64,000 nucleotides of DNA, from contig OZ241738.1 of assembly GCA_965200925.1 (NCBI GenBank), positions 3,472,001-3,536,000 on the forward strand, read 5' to 3'. This DNA is from WTGU01 sp965200925. Lineage in GTDB: Bacteria > Pseudomonadota > Alphaproteobacteria > UBA828. Positions 16,316-24,909 of this stretch are shown here, piece after piece. A program made the position numbers and the translations under genes. The first letter of the stretch is position 1. Each line of letters starts with the position of its first letter. Under the pieces are notes generated by a model. It ran no database searches. It was not told the origin of the DNA and was given only the letters and a program-made list of their open reading frames with translations.

Positions 16316-17035
16316 ATGCGCTTCCTCGTTCTCCAGCATGTCGCGGTCGAGCATCCCGGCATTTTCCGCGACTTCATGCGCGCGGACGGCATCGCCTGGG
16401 ACGCCGTGGAACTGGACGAGGGCGAGGGGCTTCCCCCGCTCGCCGGCTACGATGCGCTCATCGTCATGGGCGGCCCCATGGACGTCTTCGAGGAGGAGGC
16501 CCATCCGTGGCTTGCCGCCGAGAAGGCGCTGGTGCGGGAGGCCGTGGCCAGGCGCGACATGCCCTTCCTCGGCGTCTGCCTGGGGCATCAGCTTCTGGCC
16601 GACGCCCTCGGCGGCCGCGTGGAGACCATGGACGAGCCGGAAGTCGGCGTCATGGAGGTCGCGCTCACCGCCGACGGCCGCACCGATCCGCTGCTCGCCG
16701 GCCTGGGCGAAGCGGTGACCTGCCTGCAATGGCACGGCTGTGCCGTGACCGCGCTCCCCGACGGCGCCGAGATCCTGGCCCGCTCGCCGCGCTGTGCCGT
16801 CCAGGCGTTCCGCGCGGGCCGCCGCGCCTACGGCCTCCAATACCACGTCGAGCTGACGCCGGCGACGGTCGCCGAATGGGGCGCGCTGCCCGCCTACCGG
16901 GCCTCTCTCGAACGGGTTTCGGGGCCGGGCGCCCTGGAGGCGCTCGCCGCCGCGGCCGCCCGCCGGATGCCGGCCTTCAACCGCGACGCCCGCCTCCTCT
17001 ACGACAATTTCCTCGGCCTCGTGCGCGGCGGCTGA
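16316..17035 (+). CDS. Class I glutamine amidotransferase (GMP-synthase-like)
   Basis: A 239-residue stand-alone amidotransferase. The nucleophile elbow FLGVCLGHQLLADALGG holds the catalytic Cys near residue 86, and the His partner lies in GLQYHVELT near 180. CLQWHG also matches the family. It lacks any synthase domain, like many free-standing proteins that act as gamma-glutamyl hydrolases (PuuD-like) or unknown amidases. It sits 27 bases after the acyl-CoA synthetase on the same strand, so co-transcription is likely, but no shared pathway is evident. Confidence 0.82.
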   Translation: MRFLVLQHVAVEHPGIFRDFMRADGIAWDAVELDEGEGLPPLAGYDALIVMGGPMDVFEEEAHPWLAAEKALVREAVARRDMPFLGVCLGHQLLADALGGRVETMDEPEVGVMEVALTADGRTDPLLAGLGEAVTCLQWHGCAVTALPDGAEILARSPRCAVQAFRAGRRAYGLQYHVELTPATVAEWGALPAYRASLERVSGPGALEALAAAAARRMPAFNRDARLLYDNFLGLVRGG

Positions 17036-17105
17036 TTTCATACGGCGCGCGGGCCGGTTGCGGCGGTGCGGCCCCGGCCGGTAGAAGGGGCAGGGAGGCT
17101 GAGCG

Positions 17106-18188
17106 ATGGCGGAGACGGTCGGCGTCGGGTTCCTCGGGTCCGGGTTCGTGAGCGCGATTCACGCCCGCGCGTTACGCCGCAACCCGCGCGCGCGGCTGGT
17201 CGCGGCGGCCTCGCCCTCCGCCGGCCGCGCCGCGGCCTTCGCCGGGGAACACGGCTTGGCGCACCACTTCACCGACCACCGCGCGCTGCTCGACCGCGCC
17301 GACATCGACATGGTGGCCATCGGCACGCCCAACGACACCCACTGTCCGCTGGTGCTGGACTGCGCCGCCGCCGGCAAGCACGTCGTCCTGGAGAAGCCGA
17401 TGTGCCTGAGTCTGGGCGAGGCGGACGCCATGATCGCCGCCTGCAAGGAGGCCGGCGTGCTCTTCATGTACGCCGAGGAAGTGTGCTTCGCGCCAAAATA
17501 CGTGCGCCTGAAGGCGCTGCTCGATTCCGGCGCCCTCGGCGCGCCCACCCTGATCAAGCAGTCGGAGAAGCACGACGGCCCTCACGCGCCGCATTTCTGG
17601 GACGTGGAGCGGGCCGGCGGCGGCGTGCTCGCCGACATGGGCTGCCACGGCATCGCCTTCGCCCGCTGGATGCTCGACCGCGCGCCCGTCGCCTCCGTCT
17701 ATGCGCAGCTGTCGACCCAGGTCCACGGGGCGAAGACCAGGGGCGAGGACAACGCGCTGCTCATCCTCGAATTCGCGAACGGCTGCCTCTTCCTCAACGA
17801 GACGAGCTGGACCAAGCCCGGCGGCATGGACGACCGCGCGGAGGTGCACGGCTCTGAAGGCGTCGCCTATGCCGACCTGCTGCACGGCAATTCGATCGAG
17901 ACCTACAGCCGCGGCGGCTACGACTACGCGGTCGAGAAGGCGGGCGGCACAAGGGGCTGGAGCTTCACCATCTACGAGGAGGAGTGGAACTACGGCTTCT
18001 GGGCCGAATTCGACCATTTCGTCGACTGTGTCCGCGGCGCGGCGCAGCCGGCGGTGACGGGGGAGGACGCGCGGGCCGTGCAGGAGGTGCTGTTCGCGGC
18101 CTACGAATCGGCGCGCATCGGTGCCAAGGTCGCGCTGCCCTTCGCCACCGACGCGGCCAGGCCCTGGGACCTCTGGCGCGGAGGCTGA
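17106..18188 (+). CDS. Gfo/Idh/MocA family NAD(P)-dependent oxidoreductase
   Basis: A 360-residue protein. The N-terminal Rossmann fold begins VGFLGSGFVSAIHARAL, and the conserved catalytic-lysine motif is HVVLEKPM near residue 98. The C-terminal alpha/beta domain is typical of sugar or inositol dehydrogenases. The neighbours downstream are a NagB-like deaminase (five bases after the stop) and a ROK kinase, so it probably acts on an amino sugar or related carbohydrate in the same operon. Substrate and cofactor preference are not determined by sequence. Confidence 0.85.
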   Translation: MAETVGVGFLGSGFVSAIHARALRRNPRARLVAAASPSAGRAAAFAGEHGLAHHFTDHRALLDRADIDMVAIGTPNDTHCPLVLDCAAAGKHVVLEKPMCLSLGEADAMIAACKEAGVLFMYAEEVCFAPKYVRLKALLDSGALGAPTLIKQSEKHDGPHAPHFWDVERAGGGVLADMGCHGIAFARWMLDRAPVASVYAQLSTQVHGAKTRGEDNALLILEFANGCLFLNETSWTKPGGMDDRAEVHGSEGVAYADLLHGNSIETYSRGGYDYAVEKAGGTRGWSFTIYEEEWNYGFWAEFDHFVDCVRGAAQPAVTGEDARAVQEVLFAAYESARIGAKVALPFATDAARPWDLWRGG

Positions 18189-18193
18189 AGGCG

Positions 18194-18922
18194 GTGCGCT
18201 TCGTCGTCCTGCCGGACGAAGACGCGCTGGGCCGGCGGGCGGCGGAAGCCGTCTGGGAGGCGGCCCGCGCGAAGCCCGACCTGCTGCTTTGCCTCGCCAG
18301 CGGCGCGACGCCGACTGCGACCTACGCCCGCCTCGCCGGCGCACCGGAGCGGCTCGCGGTGGCGCGCTTCGTCCAGCTCGACGAATGGGCCGGGCTCGAC
18401 GCCGACGATCCGGCCAGCTGCGCGCACTATCTGGAGCGCACCCTGTTCGGCCCGCTCGCCGTCGCGCCCGCCCGCCGCATCGCCTTCCGCGGTGCCGCGC
18501 CGGACCGGGCCGCCGAATGCCGCCGCGTCGAAGCCGCGCTCGCCGCCGCCGGCGGGATCGACCTCGGCATCCTCGGCCTCGGGCGGAACGGCCATCTCGC
18601 CCTCAACGAGCCGGCGGAGAGCCTCGACCCCTTCTGCCACGTCGCCACCCTTGCCGAAAGCTCGCGCGCGCATCCCATGCTGGCGGGCGCGGCGGCGCCG
18701 GTCCGTGAGGGCCTGACGCTCGGCCTCGCGAACATCCTGCGCGCCCGGCGCCTGCTGCTGCTCGTCGCCGGCGCGGCCAAGCGCGACCCGCTCGCGCGAA
18801 TCGCGCGGCGCCGCGTGACCCCGGCGCTGCCGGCCTCCTTCCTCTGGCTCCACCCGGCGGCGCTCTGCCTCTGCGACCGGGCGGCGGCGGGCGACCTCCC
18901 CCTGGGCGACGCCGGGCGATGA
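18194..18922 (+). CDS. Glucosamine-6-phosphate deaminase-like isomerase
   Basis: A 242-residue protein of the NagB/6-phosphogluconolactonase fold. Family features are LCLASGATPTATYARL near residue 30 (phosphate binding), FVQLDEWAGL near 60, and LGLGRNGHLALNEP near 125, which corresponds to the DGHIAFNEP catalytic region of NagB. It would convert glucosamine-6-phosphate or an analogue to the ketose phosphate and ammonia. The start is the GTG at 18194, five bases after the oxidoreductase stop. It overlaps the ROK gene by four bases. The usual GxDGH has an Arg-Asn variant (GRNGH), so substrate may differ from canonical NagB. Confidence 0.8.
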   Translation: MRFVVLPDEDALGRRAAEAVWEAARAKPDLLLCLASGATPTATYARLAGAPERLAVARFVQLDEWAGLDADDPASCAHYLERTLFGPLAVAPARRIAFRGAAPDRAAECRRVEAALAAAGGIDLGILGLGRNGHLALNEPAESLDPFCHVATLAESSRAHPMLAGAAAPVREGLTLGLANILRARRLLLLVAGAAKRDPLARIARRRVTPALPASFLWLHPAALCLCDRAAAGDLPLGDAGR

Positions 18923-19866
18923 GCCGCCTGGCCGTCGGCGTCGACATCGGCGGCACCAAGATCGCCGTCGGCGCGGTGGAGAGCGCGGGCGCGATCCTGG
19001 CGCGCCGCACCGTCGCGACCGAGGCGCAGGCCGGGTTCGACGCCGCCCTCCCGCGCCTGTTCCGCGCCATCGACGAGGCCGTGGCCGAGGCCGGCCGCGG
19101 CGGTGCGCTGGCCGGCATCGGCCTGGGCTGCCCCGGCTCATTCGACCCGGCCAGCGGGCGGATCGAGAACTGGTACAACCTGCCGGGCTGGAACGGCCAC
19201 GACATCGCGGGCCCGCTCGCGGCGCGTTACGGCAAGCCGGTGCGCCTCGCCAACGACGCGGACGCCGCCCTCCTCGGCGAGGCGCGGGCCGGCGCGGCGC
19301 GGGGCGCGCGGGTGGCGGTCATGCTCACCATCGGGACGGGCATCGGCGGCGCGGCGCTGATCGACGGCGCGGTGCACCGGGGCGCCGGCGGCGTGCATCC
19401 CGAGATCGGCCACATCGCCATCGACCCGGACGGCCCGGACTGCTACTGCGGCGCCCGCGGCTGCCTGGAGGCGCTGGCCGCCGGCCCCGCGCTGGCGCGC
19501 GCCGGCGCCGCTTTGGGCTACGCGGACGCGGCGGCCGTCTTCGCCGCCGCTGCTTCCGGCGCGGCGCCCGCCCGGGCGATCCTGGCCCGCAGCGCCGCCG
19601 CCATCGAGACCGCGACCTGGAGCCTGCTCCACGGCTTCCTGCCGGAGCGCCTCCTCATCGGCGGCGGCATCGGCGCGGCGCATTTCCCGCTCTACCGCGA
19701 CGCCGCGCAACGCGCCGTCGCGCGCGCGGTGCTGGCCCCGGCGGGCGCGGTCGACATCGCCAGGGCGGCGCTCGGCCCCGACGCCGGCATGATCGGCGCC
19801 GCCGCCCTCGTCCTCGCCGCCGGTGGGCGGCCGGGGCGTTCTCTTTCACGGCGGGGGCTTCTATAA
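18919..19866 (+). CDS. ROK family sugar kinase
   Basis: A 315-residue ROK protein without a DNA-binding domain, so it is a kinase rather than a repressor. The phosphate-1 motif is VGVDIGGTKIAVG at the N-terminus, the catalytic Asp lies in LANDADAALLGEA near residue 108, and the zinc-binding CYCGARGCLE is near 175. It probably phosphorylates glucose, N-acetylglucosamine or an N-acyl amino sugar, supplying the adjacent deaminase. ATGA overlap with the nagB-like gene implies translational coupling. The final residues after about position 300 are not conserved. Confidence 0.85.
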   Translation: MSRLAVGVDIGGTKIAVGAVESAGAILARRTVATEAQAGFDAALPRLFRAIDEAVAEAGRGGALAGIGLGCPGSFDPASGRIENWYNLPGWNGHDIAGPLAARYGKPVRLANDADAALLGEARAGAARGARVAVMLTIGTGIGGAALIDGAVHRGAGGVHPEIGHIAIDPDGPDCYCGARGCLEALAAGPALARAGAALGYADAAAVFAAAASGAAPARAILARSAAAIETATWSLLHGFLPERLLIGGGIGAAHFPLYRDAAQRAVARAVLAPAGAVDIARAALGPDAGMIGAAALVLAAGGRPGRSLSRRGLL

Positions 19867-19873
19867 CGCCGCG

Positions 19874-20812
19874 ATGTTCGTGCGAGCCTTTCGCCTCGCC
19901 AGCGCCTTCACGCGGCCGGTGGTGATCTCGACCCGCACCGTGCGCGGGGCGTGCCGCGGCGTCGTGGCTGCCTGCACGGTCGTGAACCGCGACGGCTGGG
20001 TGTTGACCGCGGCGCATGTCCTCGCCCTTCTCCGCCGCTTCGAAGAGGAGGCGGGCCGCCATCGCGCCTACCGCGCGGACGTGCGCGACCTGGACCGGGC
20101 GCGGACCTCCTTCGACACGGCGCGCAGGGAGAAGCTGCGCCACATCGATCTCCCGCCGCCAGACTCGGCGCGCGACTGCTCGGCCTGGTGGGGCGCGGAC
20201 GGCGCGGTGCTGAAAGATGTGCGCCTGCTGCCGGCCTCCGATCTGGCCTTGGGGCGGCTGGAGCCGTTCGACCCGGCGAGCGTCGCCCATTACCCCGCGT
20301 TCAAGACGCCGGACGCGGACTACGCGCCGGGCCGCAGCCTGTGCCGGCTGGGCTTTCCGTTCCACGAGATCGCGCCGGCCTGGGACGAGGCGCGCGGCGC
20401 CTTCGTCCTGCCGCCGGAGGCGTTTCCGATCCCGCTGTTCCCGATCGAGGGGATGCTGACGCGCTTCCTCTCCGCGCCGCCGCCGGGCGCGGCAAGCGGC
20501 GACGATGACGCGCCGGGCACGTACATCGAAACCTCGTCGCCCGGCCTCGAAGGGCAGAGCGGCGGGCCGGTGTTCGACGCCGACGGCGCGGTCTGGGCGA
20601 TCCAGTCGCACACGCGCCATCTGCCCTTGGGCTTCCGCCCGCGCCCGCCGGGGCAGCCGAAGGGGCCGGCCCTGCACCAGTTCCTCAACGTGGGCGTCGG
20701 CGTCCACGCGGAAGCCATCCTGGCGCTTCTCGACGAGGCCGGCGTCGCCCATGCGCGCACCGGCGCGGCGGAGGACGTCAAAGCGGCGGCGCCTCGCCCT
20801 CCAGGAGGATGA
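19874..20812 (+). CDS. Trypsin-like serine protease
   Basis: A 312-residue chymotrypsin-fold protease. The catalytic triad is visible as His in WVLTAAHVLAL, Asp in SDLALGRLEPF and Ser in LEGQSGGPVFD. There is no signal peptide or PDZ domain, so this is not a DegP protein; a cytoplasmic or non-classically exported protease is possible. The ATG at 19874 is preferred to 19823, which would overlap the ROK gene. The end overlaps the convergent moeA gene by 35 bases. Its target is unknown; a trypsin-like peptidase domain alone is also used as an effector in bacterial conflict systems. Confidence 0.72.
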   Translation: MFVRAFRLASAFTRPVVISTRTVRGACRGVVAACTVVNRDGWVLTAAHVLALLRRFEEEAGRHRAYRADVRDLDRARTSFDTARREKLRHIDLPPPDSARDCSAWWGADGAVLKDVRLLPASDLALGRLEPFDPASVAHYPAFKTPDADYAPGRSLCRLGFPFHEIAPAWDEARGAFVLPPEAFPIPLFPIEGMLTRFLSAPPPGAASGDDDAPGTYIETSSPGLEGQSGGPVFDADGAVWAIQSHTRHLPLGFRPRPPGQPKGPALHQFLNVGVGVHAEAILALLDEAGVAHARTGAAEDVKAAAPRPPGG

Positions 20813-21995
20813 CGTCGACGGCGTCGCCGCGCCGCGCCGCAGGCGCGTGCGGCGGGCGGACCACGAGGCATCCGGCCTGCGCCAGCAGCGACAGCATGGA
20901 ACTGTCCTGCCTGGTGAAGGGCGTGGCGACGAGGGCGCCGCCTTCGCCCGGCTCGAGCGCGGCGCGAAGGTAGTCCTGCCGTTCGTCGTTCGCCGCCAGG
21001 TCGACGCCCAGCGTCGCCGTTCGCGTTTCCGGCGCCGCGCCGTCCGTGAGGCCAAGCATCCGCCCGAGGGCAGGGCGCAGGAAGACCAGGGCGCAGACGA
21101 GGGAGGAGACCGGGTTTCCCGGCAGCCCGAGCAGGCGGGTCCCGCCGAGGGCGCCGAACATGAGCGGCTTGCCGGGGCGCATGGCGATCTTCCAGAAATC
21201 GAGGGAGAGGCCGGCGTCGTCCAGCGCGGAACGGACCAGATCGTGTTCGCCGACGGACGCGCCGCCCATGGTGACCAGGAGGTCGGCGCCGCGCGCCCCG
21301 GCGGCGAGGCGGCGGACGGAATTCCGGTCGTCGCGCGCGATCCCGAGATCGAGGGCCTCGCCGCCGCAGCCTTCCACCACGGCCCGCAGGGCGAGGGCGT
21401 TGGAACTGACGATCTGGTTCGCGCCAATCGGCTCCCCCGGCATGGCGATCTCATCGCCGGTGGCGAGGAGGGCCACGCGCGGGCGCCGCCGGACCCGGAG
21501 CCACGGCAGGTTCATGGCGGCGGCGAGGCCGATCGCCCGCGCGTCCAGCCGCCGCCCCGCCGCGAGGCCCACCTCGCCCGCGCGGAAATCGAGCCCTGCG
21601 GGCCGGACGAAGGCGCCCGCCGCCGCCGCCGTGCGCACCACGATCCGGGCGCCGTCGGCCGTCGCGTTCTCCTGGATGACGACGGCGTCGGCGCCGTCGG
21701 GGACGCGGGCGCCGGTGAAGAGGCGCACGGTCTCGCCCGGCCCGAGCGCGCCCGCGAACCGTCCGCCGGCGGGTACCCGGCCGATCTCCCGCAAGGCGAC
21801 GGGGGGCCGCGCGGTGTCGACGGCGCGCACGGCGTAGCCGTCCATCGCCGAGACGGCGAAGGGCGGTTGCGTCACCCGGGCCGCGGTGTCCGCCGCCAGC
21901 ACCCGCCCGCGGGCCGCGGCCAGCGGCACCGTCTCCGCCGGCAGCGGCGCGAACGCGGCGACGATGCGGGCGACCGCCTCGGCGACCGGGATCAT
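20778..21995 (-). CDS. moeA: Molybdopterin molybdenumtransferase
   Basis: A 405-residue MoeA protein. Domain III, the MPT-binding domain, contains TMGGASVGEHDLV near residue 245, and the C-terminal part has LPGNPVSSLVC. The N-terminal ALPLAAARGRVLA region is typical of domain I. MoeA inserts molybdate into adenylated molybdopterin, completing the cofactor needed by enzymes such as the molybdopterin oxidoreductase at 50.9-52.9 kb. It follows moaC by four bases, in the conserved trpD-trpC-moaC-moeA order. The next gene of the usual alphaproteobacterial cluster, lexA, is absent here. Confidence 0.92.
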   Translation of the reverse strand: MIPVAEAVARIVAAFAPLPAETVPLAAARGRVLAADTAARVTQPPFAVSAMDGYAVRAVDTARPPVALREIGRVPAGGRFAGALGPGETVRLFTGARVPDGADAVVIQENATADGARIVVRTAAAAGAFVRPAGLDFRAGEVGLAAGRRLDARAIGLAAAMNLPWLRVRRRPRVALLATGDEIAMPGEPIGANQIVSSNALALRAVVEGCGGEALDLGIARDDRNSVRRLAAGARGADLLVTMGGASVGEHDLVRSALDDAGLSLDFWKIAMRPGKPLMFGALGGTRLLGLPGNPVSSLVCALVFLRPALGRMLGLTDGAAPETRTATLGVDLAANDERQDYLRAALEPGEGGALVATPFTRQDSSMLSLLAQAGCLVVRPPHAPAARRGDAVDVILLEGEAPPL

Positions 21996-21999
21996 CGCC

Positions 22000-22476
22000 T
22001 CACGGCGCCCGGAACGCGCCCGACGCGCCGCCCTCCTTGGCGACGAGCCGCAGGTCGGTCACGCGCATCCCCCGGTCGACGGCCTTGCACATGTCATAGA
22101 CCGTGAGGGCGGCCACGCTCGCCGCCGTCAGCGCCTCCATCTCCACCCCGGTGCGCGCCGTGATCGCGCAGGTGGCCTCGATGTCGACGGCGTTGCGCGC
22201 CGCGTCGCAGTCGAGCGCCAGCGCCACGGAGGCCAGCGGCAGCGGGTGGCAGAGCGGGATCAGGTCGGCGGTGCGCTTGGCCGCCATGATCCCGGCGAGG
22301 CGGGCCGTGCCGAGCACGTCGCCTTTCGCGACGCCGCCGCTCTCGATCAGCCGCAGCGTTTCGGGCTTCATCAGCACGCTGGCCCGCGCCGTGGCCCGGC
22401 GCAGGGTGACGTCCTTCTTGCTCACGTCCACCATGTGCGCCCGGCCCACCTCGTCGAAATGGGTGAGCTTCGTCAT
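22000..22476 (-). CDS. moaC: Cyclic pyranopterin monophosphate synthase
   Basis: A 158-residue protein, the normal MoaC length. Hallmarks are VDVSKKDVTLRRA near residue 17, MAAKRTADLIPLCHPLPL near 65 and RTGVEMEALTAASVAAL near 105. MoaC converts the 3',8-cyclised GTP made by MoaA to cyclic pyranopterin monophosphate, the first stable intermediate of molybdenum cofactor synthesis. The ATG at 22476 overlaps the trpC stop by four bases. A longer in-frame reading through trpC is discarded. Confidence 0.93.
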   Translation of the reverse strand: MTKLTHFDEVGRAHMVDVSKKDVTLRRATARASVLMKPETLRLIESGGVAKGDVLGTARLAGIMAAKRTADLIPLCHPLPLASVALALDCDAARNAVDIEATCAITARTGVEMEALTAASVAALTVYDMCKAVDRGMRVTDLRLVAKEGGASGAFRAP

Positions 22477-23282
22477 CGTCCCTCCGGCCCCGGCCGCCCC
22501 AGCAGCGCCGCCGTCGCCGCCGCCACGTCGGCTTGGCGCATCAGCGATTCCCCGACCAGGAAGCGGCGCACGCCGCACGCCGCCATGCACAGGAGATCGG
22601 CATGGCGGTGCAACCCGCTTTCGCAGACGATCGCCCGCCCGGCCGGGACCAGCGGCGCGAGGCGTTCCGTGGTGGCGAGATCGACCGCGAGGGTCTTCAG
22701 GTCGCGGTTGTTGATGCCGAGCAGCGGGCTCGCGAGCCGGAGCGCGCGTTCGAGCTCGCGCTCGTCGTGGACCTCCGCCAGGGTGTCCATGCCGAGCGCC
22801 CGCGCCGCCGCCGCCAGTTCCGCCGCCTGGGCGTCGCCCAGGGCCGCCATGATGAGCAGGATGCAATCTGCGCCGAGCGCCCGCGACTCCACTGCCTGGT
22901 ACGGGTCGAGCATGAAGTCCTTGCGAAGCACGGGCAGGGCCGCCGCCGCCCGTGCCGCCGGCAGGAACCGATCCTCCCCCTGGAAATACGGCGCGTCGGT
23001 CAGCACCGAGAGGCAGGCCGCGCCGCCCGTCTGCGCGGCCGCTGCCAGCGCCGGCGGGTCGAAATCGGCGCGAATCGGGCCGCTGCTGGGCGACGCCTTC
23101 TTGAGCTCGGCGATCAGCGCCAGCCCGCCCGCTTCGGCGACGGCCGCCAGCGCCGCCGCGAAGCCGCGCGGGGCCGGCGCGGCGCGCGCGCGCGCCTCCA
23201 GCGCGGCCAGCGGCAGGGCCTTCCTGCGCGCCGCCACGTGGCGCCGTTTGTCGGCGCAGATGCGCGCGAGGGTGTCGCTCAT
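22473..23282 (-). CDS. trpC: Indole-3-glycerol phosphate synthase
   Basis: A 269-residue TIM barrel. Conserved blocks are IAELKKASPSSGPIR (catalytic Lys, substrate phosphate region), PVLRKDFMLDPYQ with its Lys, LLGINNRDL and VCESGL. The enzyme closes the pyrrole ring in tryptophan biosynthesis. The ATG at 23282 forms an ATGA overlap with the trpD stop, and the end overlaps moaC in the same way. This tight packing indicates one transcript trpD-trpC-moaC-moeA. It is the single-function form, not fused to trpF. Confidence 0.94.
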   Translation of the reverse strand: MSDTLARICADKRRHVAARRKALPLAALEARARAAPAPRGFAAALAAVAEAGGLALIAELKKASPSSGPIRADFDPPALAAAAQTGGAACLSVLTDAPYFQGEDRFLPAARAAAALPVLRKDFMLDPYQAVESRALGADCILLIMAALGDAQAAELAAAARALGMDTLAEVHDERELERALRLASPLLGINNRDLKTLAVDLATTERLAPLVPAGRAIVCESGLHRHADLLCMAACGVRRFLVGESLMRQADVAAATAALLGRPGPEGR

Positions 23283-24313
23283 CCGGCGGCGCCCCGGTTG
23301 CTGATGGCGACGAGTTTGGCGAGCGCCGCCGCGGCCGCGCCGCCGTCGATGGCGCGGGCGGCGAGGGCCGCGCCTTCCGCCAGGCCGTCGGCGCGCCCGG
23401 CCACCGCCAGCGCGGCGGCGGCGTTCAGCACCACCACGTCCCGGGCCGGGCCGGGCACGCCGTCGAGCACGGCGCGGACGATGGCGGCGTTGTGCGCGGC
23501 GTCGCCGCCTGCCAGGTCCGCCGGCGCGGCGCGCGGCAGGCCGGCGTCCTCCGGCGCGACCGCGAAGCCGCGGATGTCGCCCTCCTCCAGCGCCACCACC
23601 GTCGACGGCCCCGTGGTGGTCAATTCGTCGATCCCGTCGGAGCCGTGGACGATCCAGGCGCGTTCGCTGCCCAGATTGCGCAGGACCAGCGCCATGTCCC
23701 GCGCCCGCTTCGGGTCGAAGACGCCGATGACTTGGCGCCGCGCGCCCGCCGGGTTCGCCAGCGGCCCCAGCAGGTTGAAGAGGGTGCGGGTGCCGAGCTC
23801 CATGCGCGTCGGCGCGACGTGGCGCATGGCGCCGTGGTGGCGCGGGGCCATGAGGAAGCCGATCCCGGCCTCCCACAGGGCGGCGCGGACCAGCGCCATG
23901 TCGGCGTCGATATTGACGCCGAGGGCGGCGAGCAGGTCGGCCGAGCCGGAGCGGGAGGAGAGGGCGCGGTTGCCGTGTTTGGCGACGGGCACGCCGCAGC
24001 CCGCGACCACGAGCGCGGCTGCGGTGGAGATGTTGAAGGTGCCCTTGCCGTCGCCGCCGGTGCCGCAGGTGTCGATCGCCCCGTCGGGGGCGTCGATGCG
24101 CAGCGCGCGCGCCCGCATCGCCCGCGCCCCGCCGGTGATCTCGTCCACGGTCTCGCCGCGCACCCGCAGCGCCATGAGCAGGCCGCCCATCTGCGCGGGC
24201 GTCGCCTGGCCCGCCATCATCGCGTCGAAGGCGGCGTGCGCCTCGTCCACGGAGAGCGCCGCGCCGCTCGCGACGCGCCCGATCAACGCCTTGAAGTCCG
24301 CCGCCTCCACCAT
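23279..24313 (-). CDS. trpD: Anthranilate phosphoribosyltransferase
   Basis: A 344-residue protein with the PRPP-binding DTCGTGGDGKGTFNIST near residue 80 and KHGNRALSSRSGSADLL near 110, both diagnostic of TrpD. It transfers the phosphoribosyl group of PRPP to anthranilate. It heads the visible trp-moa operon. In many alphaproteobacteria ppiD, trpE and trpG precede it; here the next gene upstream is a broken ankyrin gene, and ppiD lies 12 kb away next to tpiA. Anthranilate synthase genes are not found in the window. Confidence 0.94.
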   Translation of the reverse strand: MVEAADFKALIGRVASGAALSVDEAHAAFDAMMAGQATPAQMGGLLMALRVRGETVDEITGGARAMRARALRIDAPDGAIDTCGTGGDGKGTFNISTAAALVVAGCGVPVAKHGNRALSSRSGSADLLAALGVNIDADMALVRAALWEAGIGFLMAPRHHGAMRHVAPTRMELGTRTLFNLLGPLANPAGARRQVIGVFDPKRARDMALVLRNLGSERAWIVHGSDGIDELTTTGPSTVVALEEGDIRGFAVAPEDAGLPRAAPADLAGGDAAHNAAIVRAVLDGVPGPARDVVVLNAAAALAVAGRADGLAEGAALAARAIDGGAAAAALAKLVAISNRGAAG

Positions 24314-24346
24314 CGCGCCGCCTCTCTCCCGCGCCGCCGCCGCGCC

Positions 24347-24681
24347 TCACGCGAACCGGGCTTCGTTCACCCGCCAGTAGACGTCGGTTCCCCGCAACGC
24401 CTTGTTGTCTTTCGCATCGTCGAAGGGAGGCTTGCCGGATTCATCGCGTGGTAGAAGGGAACCTTGCCGCCTTCATCGCGGGCACCAGGATCTGCGCCGC
24501 CTTCGAGAGGGGCCGCGATCACCGCGGGGTCGGCGTTCCTCATCGCCGCCACATGAAGCGGTGTTGCGCCGCCTTCATTGCGCGCGCCGGGGTCTGCGCC
24601 GGCAGAGAGCGCGGCCTTCACTTCGGCAGCGGTCCCGCTTGCCGCCGCAAGGAACTGGGCGTCCTCCGGATCGGCGAGCAT
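24347..24681 (-). pseudogene. Ankyrin-repeat protein gene, frameshifted near its 3' end
   Basis: The ATG at 24681 has a strong AGGAGG ribosome-binding site (24691-24696). The first part encodes ankyrin units: GADPGARNEGGATPLHVAAM, then GADPGARDEGGKVPF. After about position 24455 the open frame becomes meaningless (PASLPSTMRKTTRR). A different frame reads RDESGKPPFDDAKDNKALRG, then TDVYWRVNEARFA and a stop at 24347-24349. That tail is the usual C-terminus of this small ankyrin family, so the gene appears to have lost about one repeat together with its frame. It could also be a sequencing error, but the shortened repeat argues for a real deletion. Confidence 0.72.
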
Positions 24682-24773
24682 GGACGGTTCCCTCCTGGTT
24701 CACGTCGCTGGACGTCAATGTACGGCGCCGCGCCGCCGCCCGCGCGCATCGCGATCGGCGGACAGGGCGAGCC

Positions 24774-24806
24774 TTGACCCCCTCTGCCGATTGCGGTGTG
24801 TTATAG
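24774..24806 (+). promoter_or_regulatory. Possible promoter for the copper ATPase gene
   Basis: TTGACC (24774-24779) resembles a -35 box and TTATAG (24801-24806) a -10 box, but the 21-base gap is longer than the usual 16-18. They lie 104 bases before the ATG of the P-type ATPase in the divergent region with the ankyrin gene. No CueR- or CsoR-type operator palindrome is recognisable. Weak call. Confidence 0.25.
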
Positions 24807-24909
24807 CCGCTTCCCGGCGAAACGCCATGCGCTTCTCCCGAGTGCGTCGGCGCCCTCAACCCCGCGTCCGGGCCTTGACCGCGCCTTCGCGAAGCCGCAC
24901 AGAGCCGCC

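Noticed and set aside
18919..19866. A ROK repressor controlling the nagB-like gene.
   Set aside because: It lacks an N-terminal helix-turn-helix and has the kinase motifs at its very start.
22473..24350. A trpD-trpC fusion protein on the minus strand.
   Set aside because: trpC has its own ATG in an ATGA overlap with the trpD stop, and trpD is encoded in a different frame.
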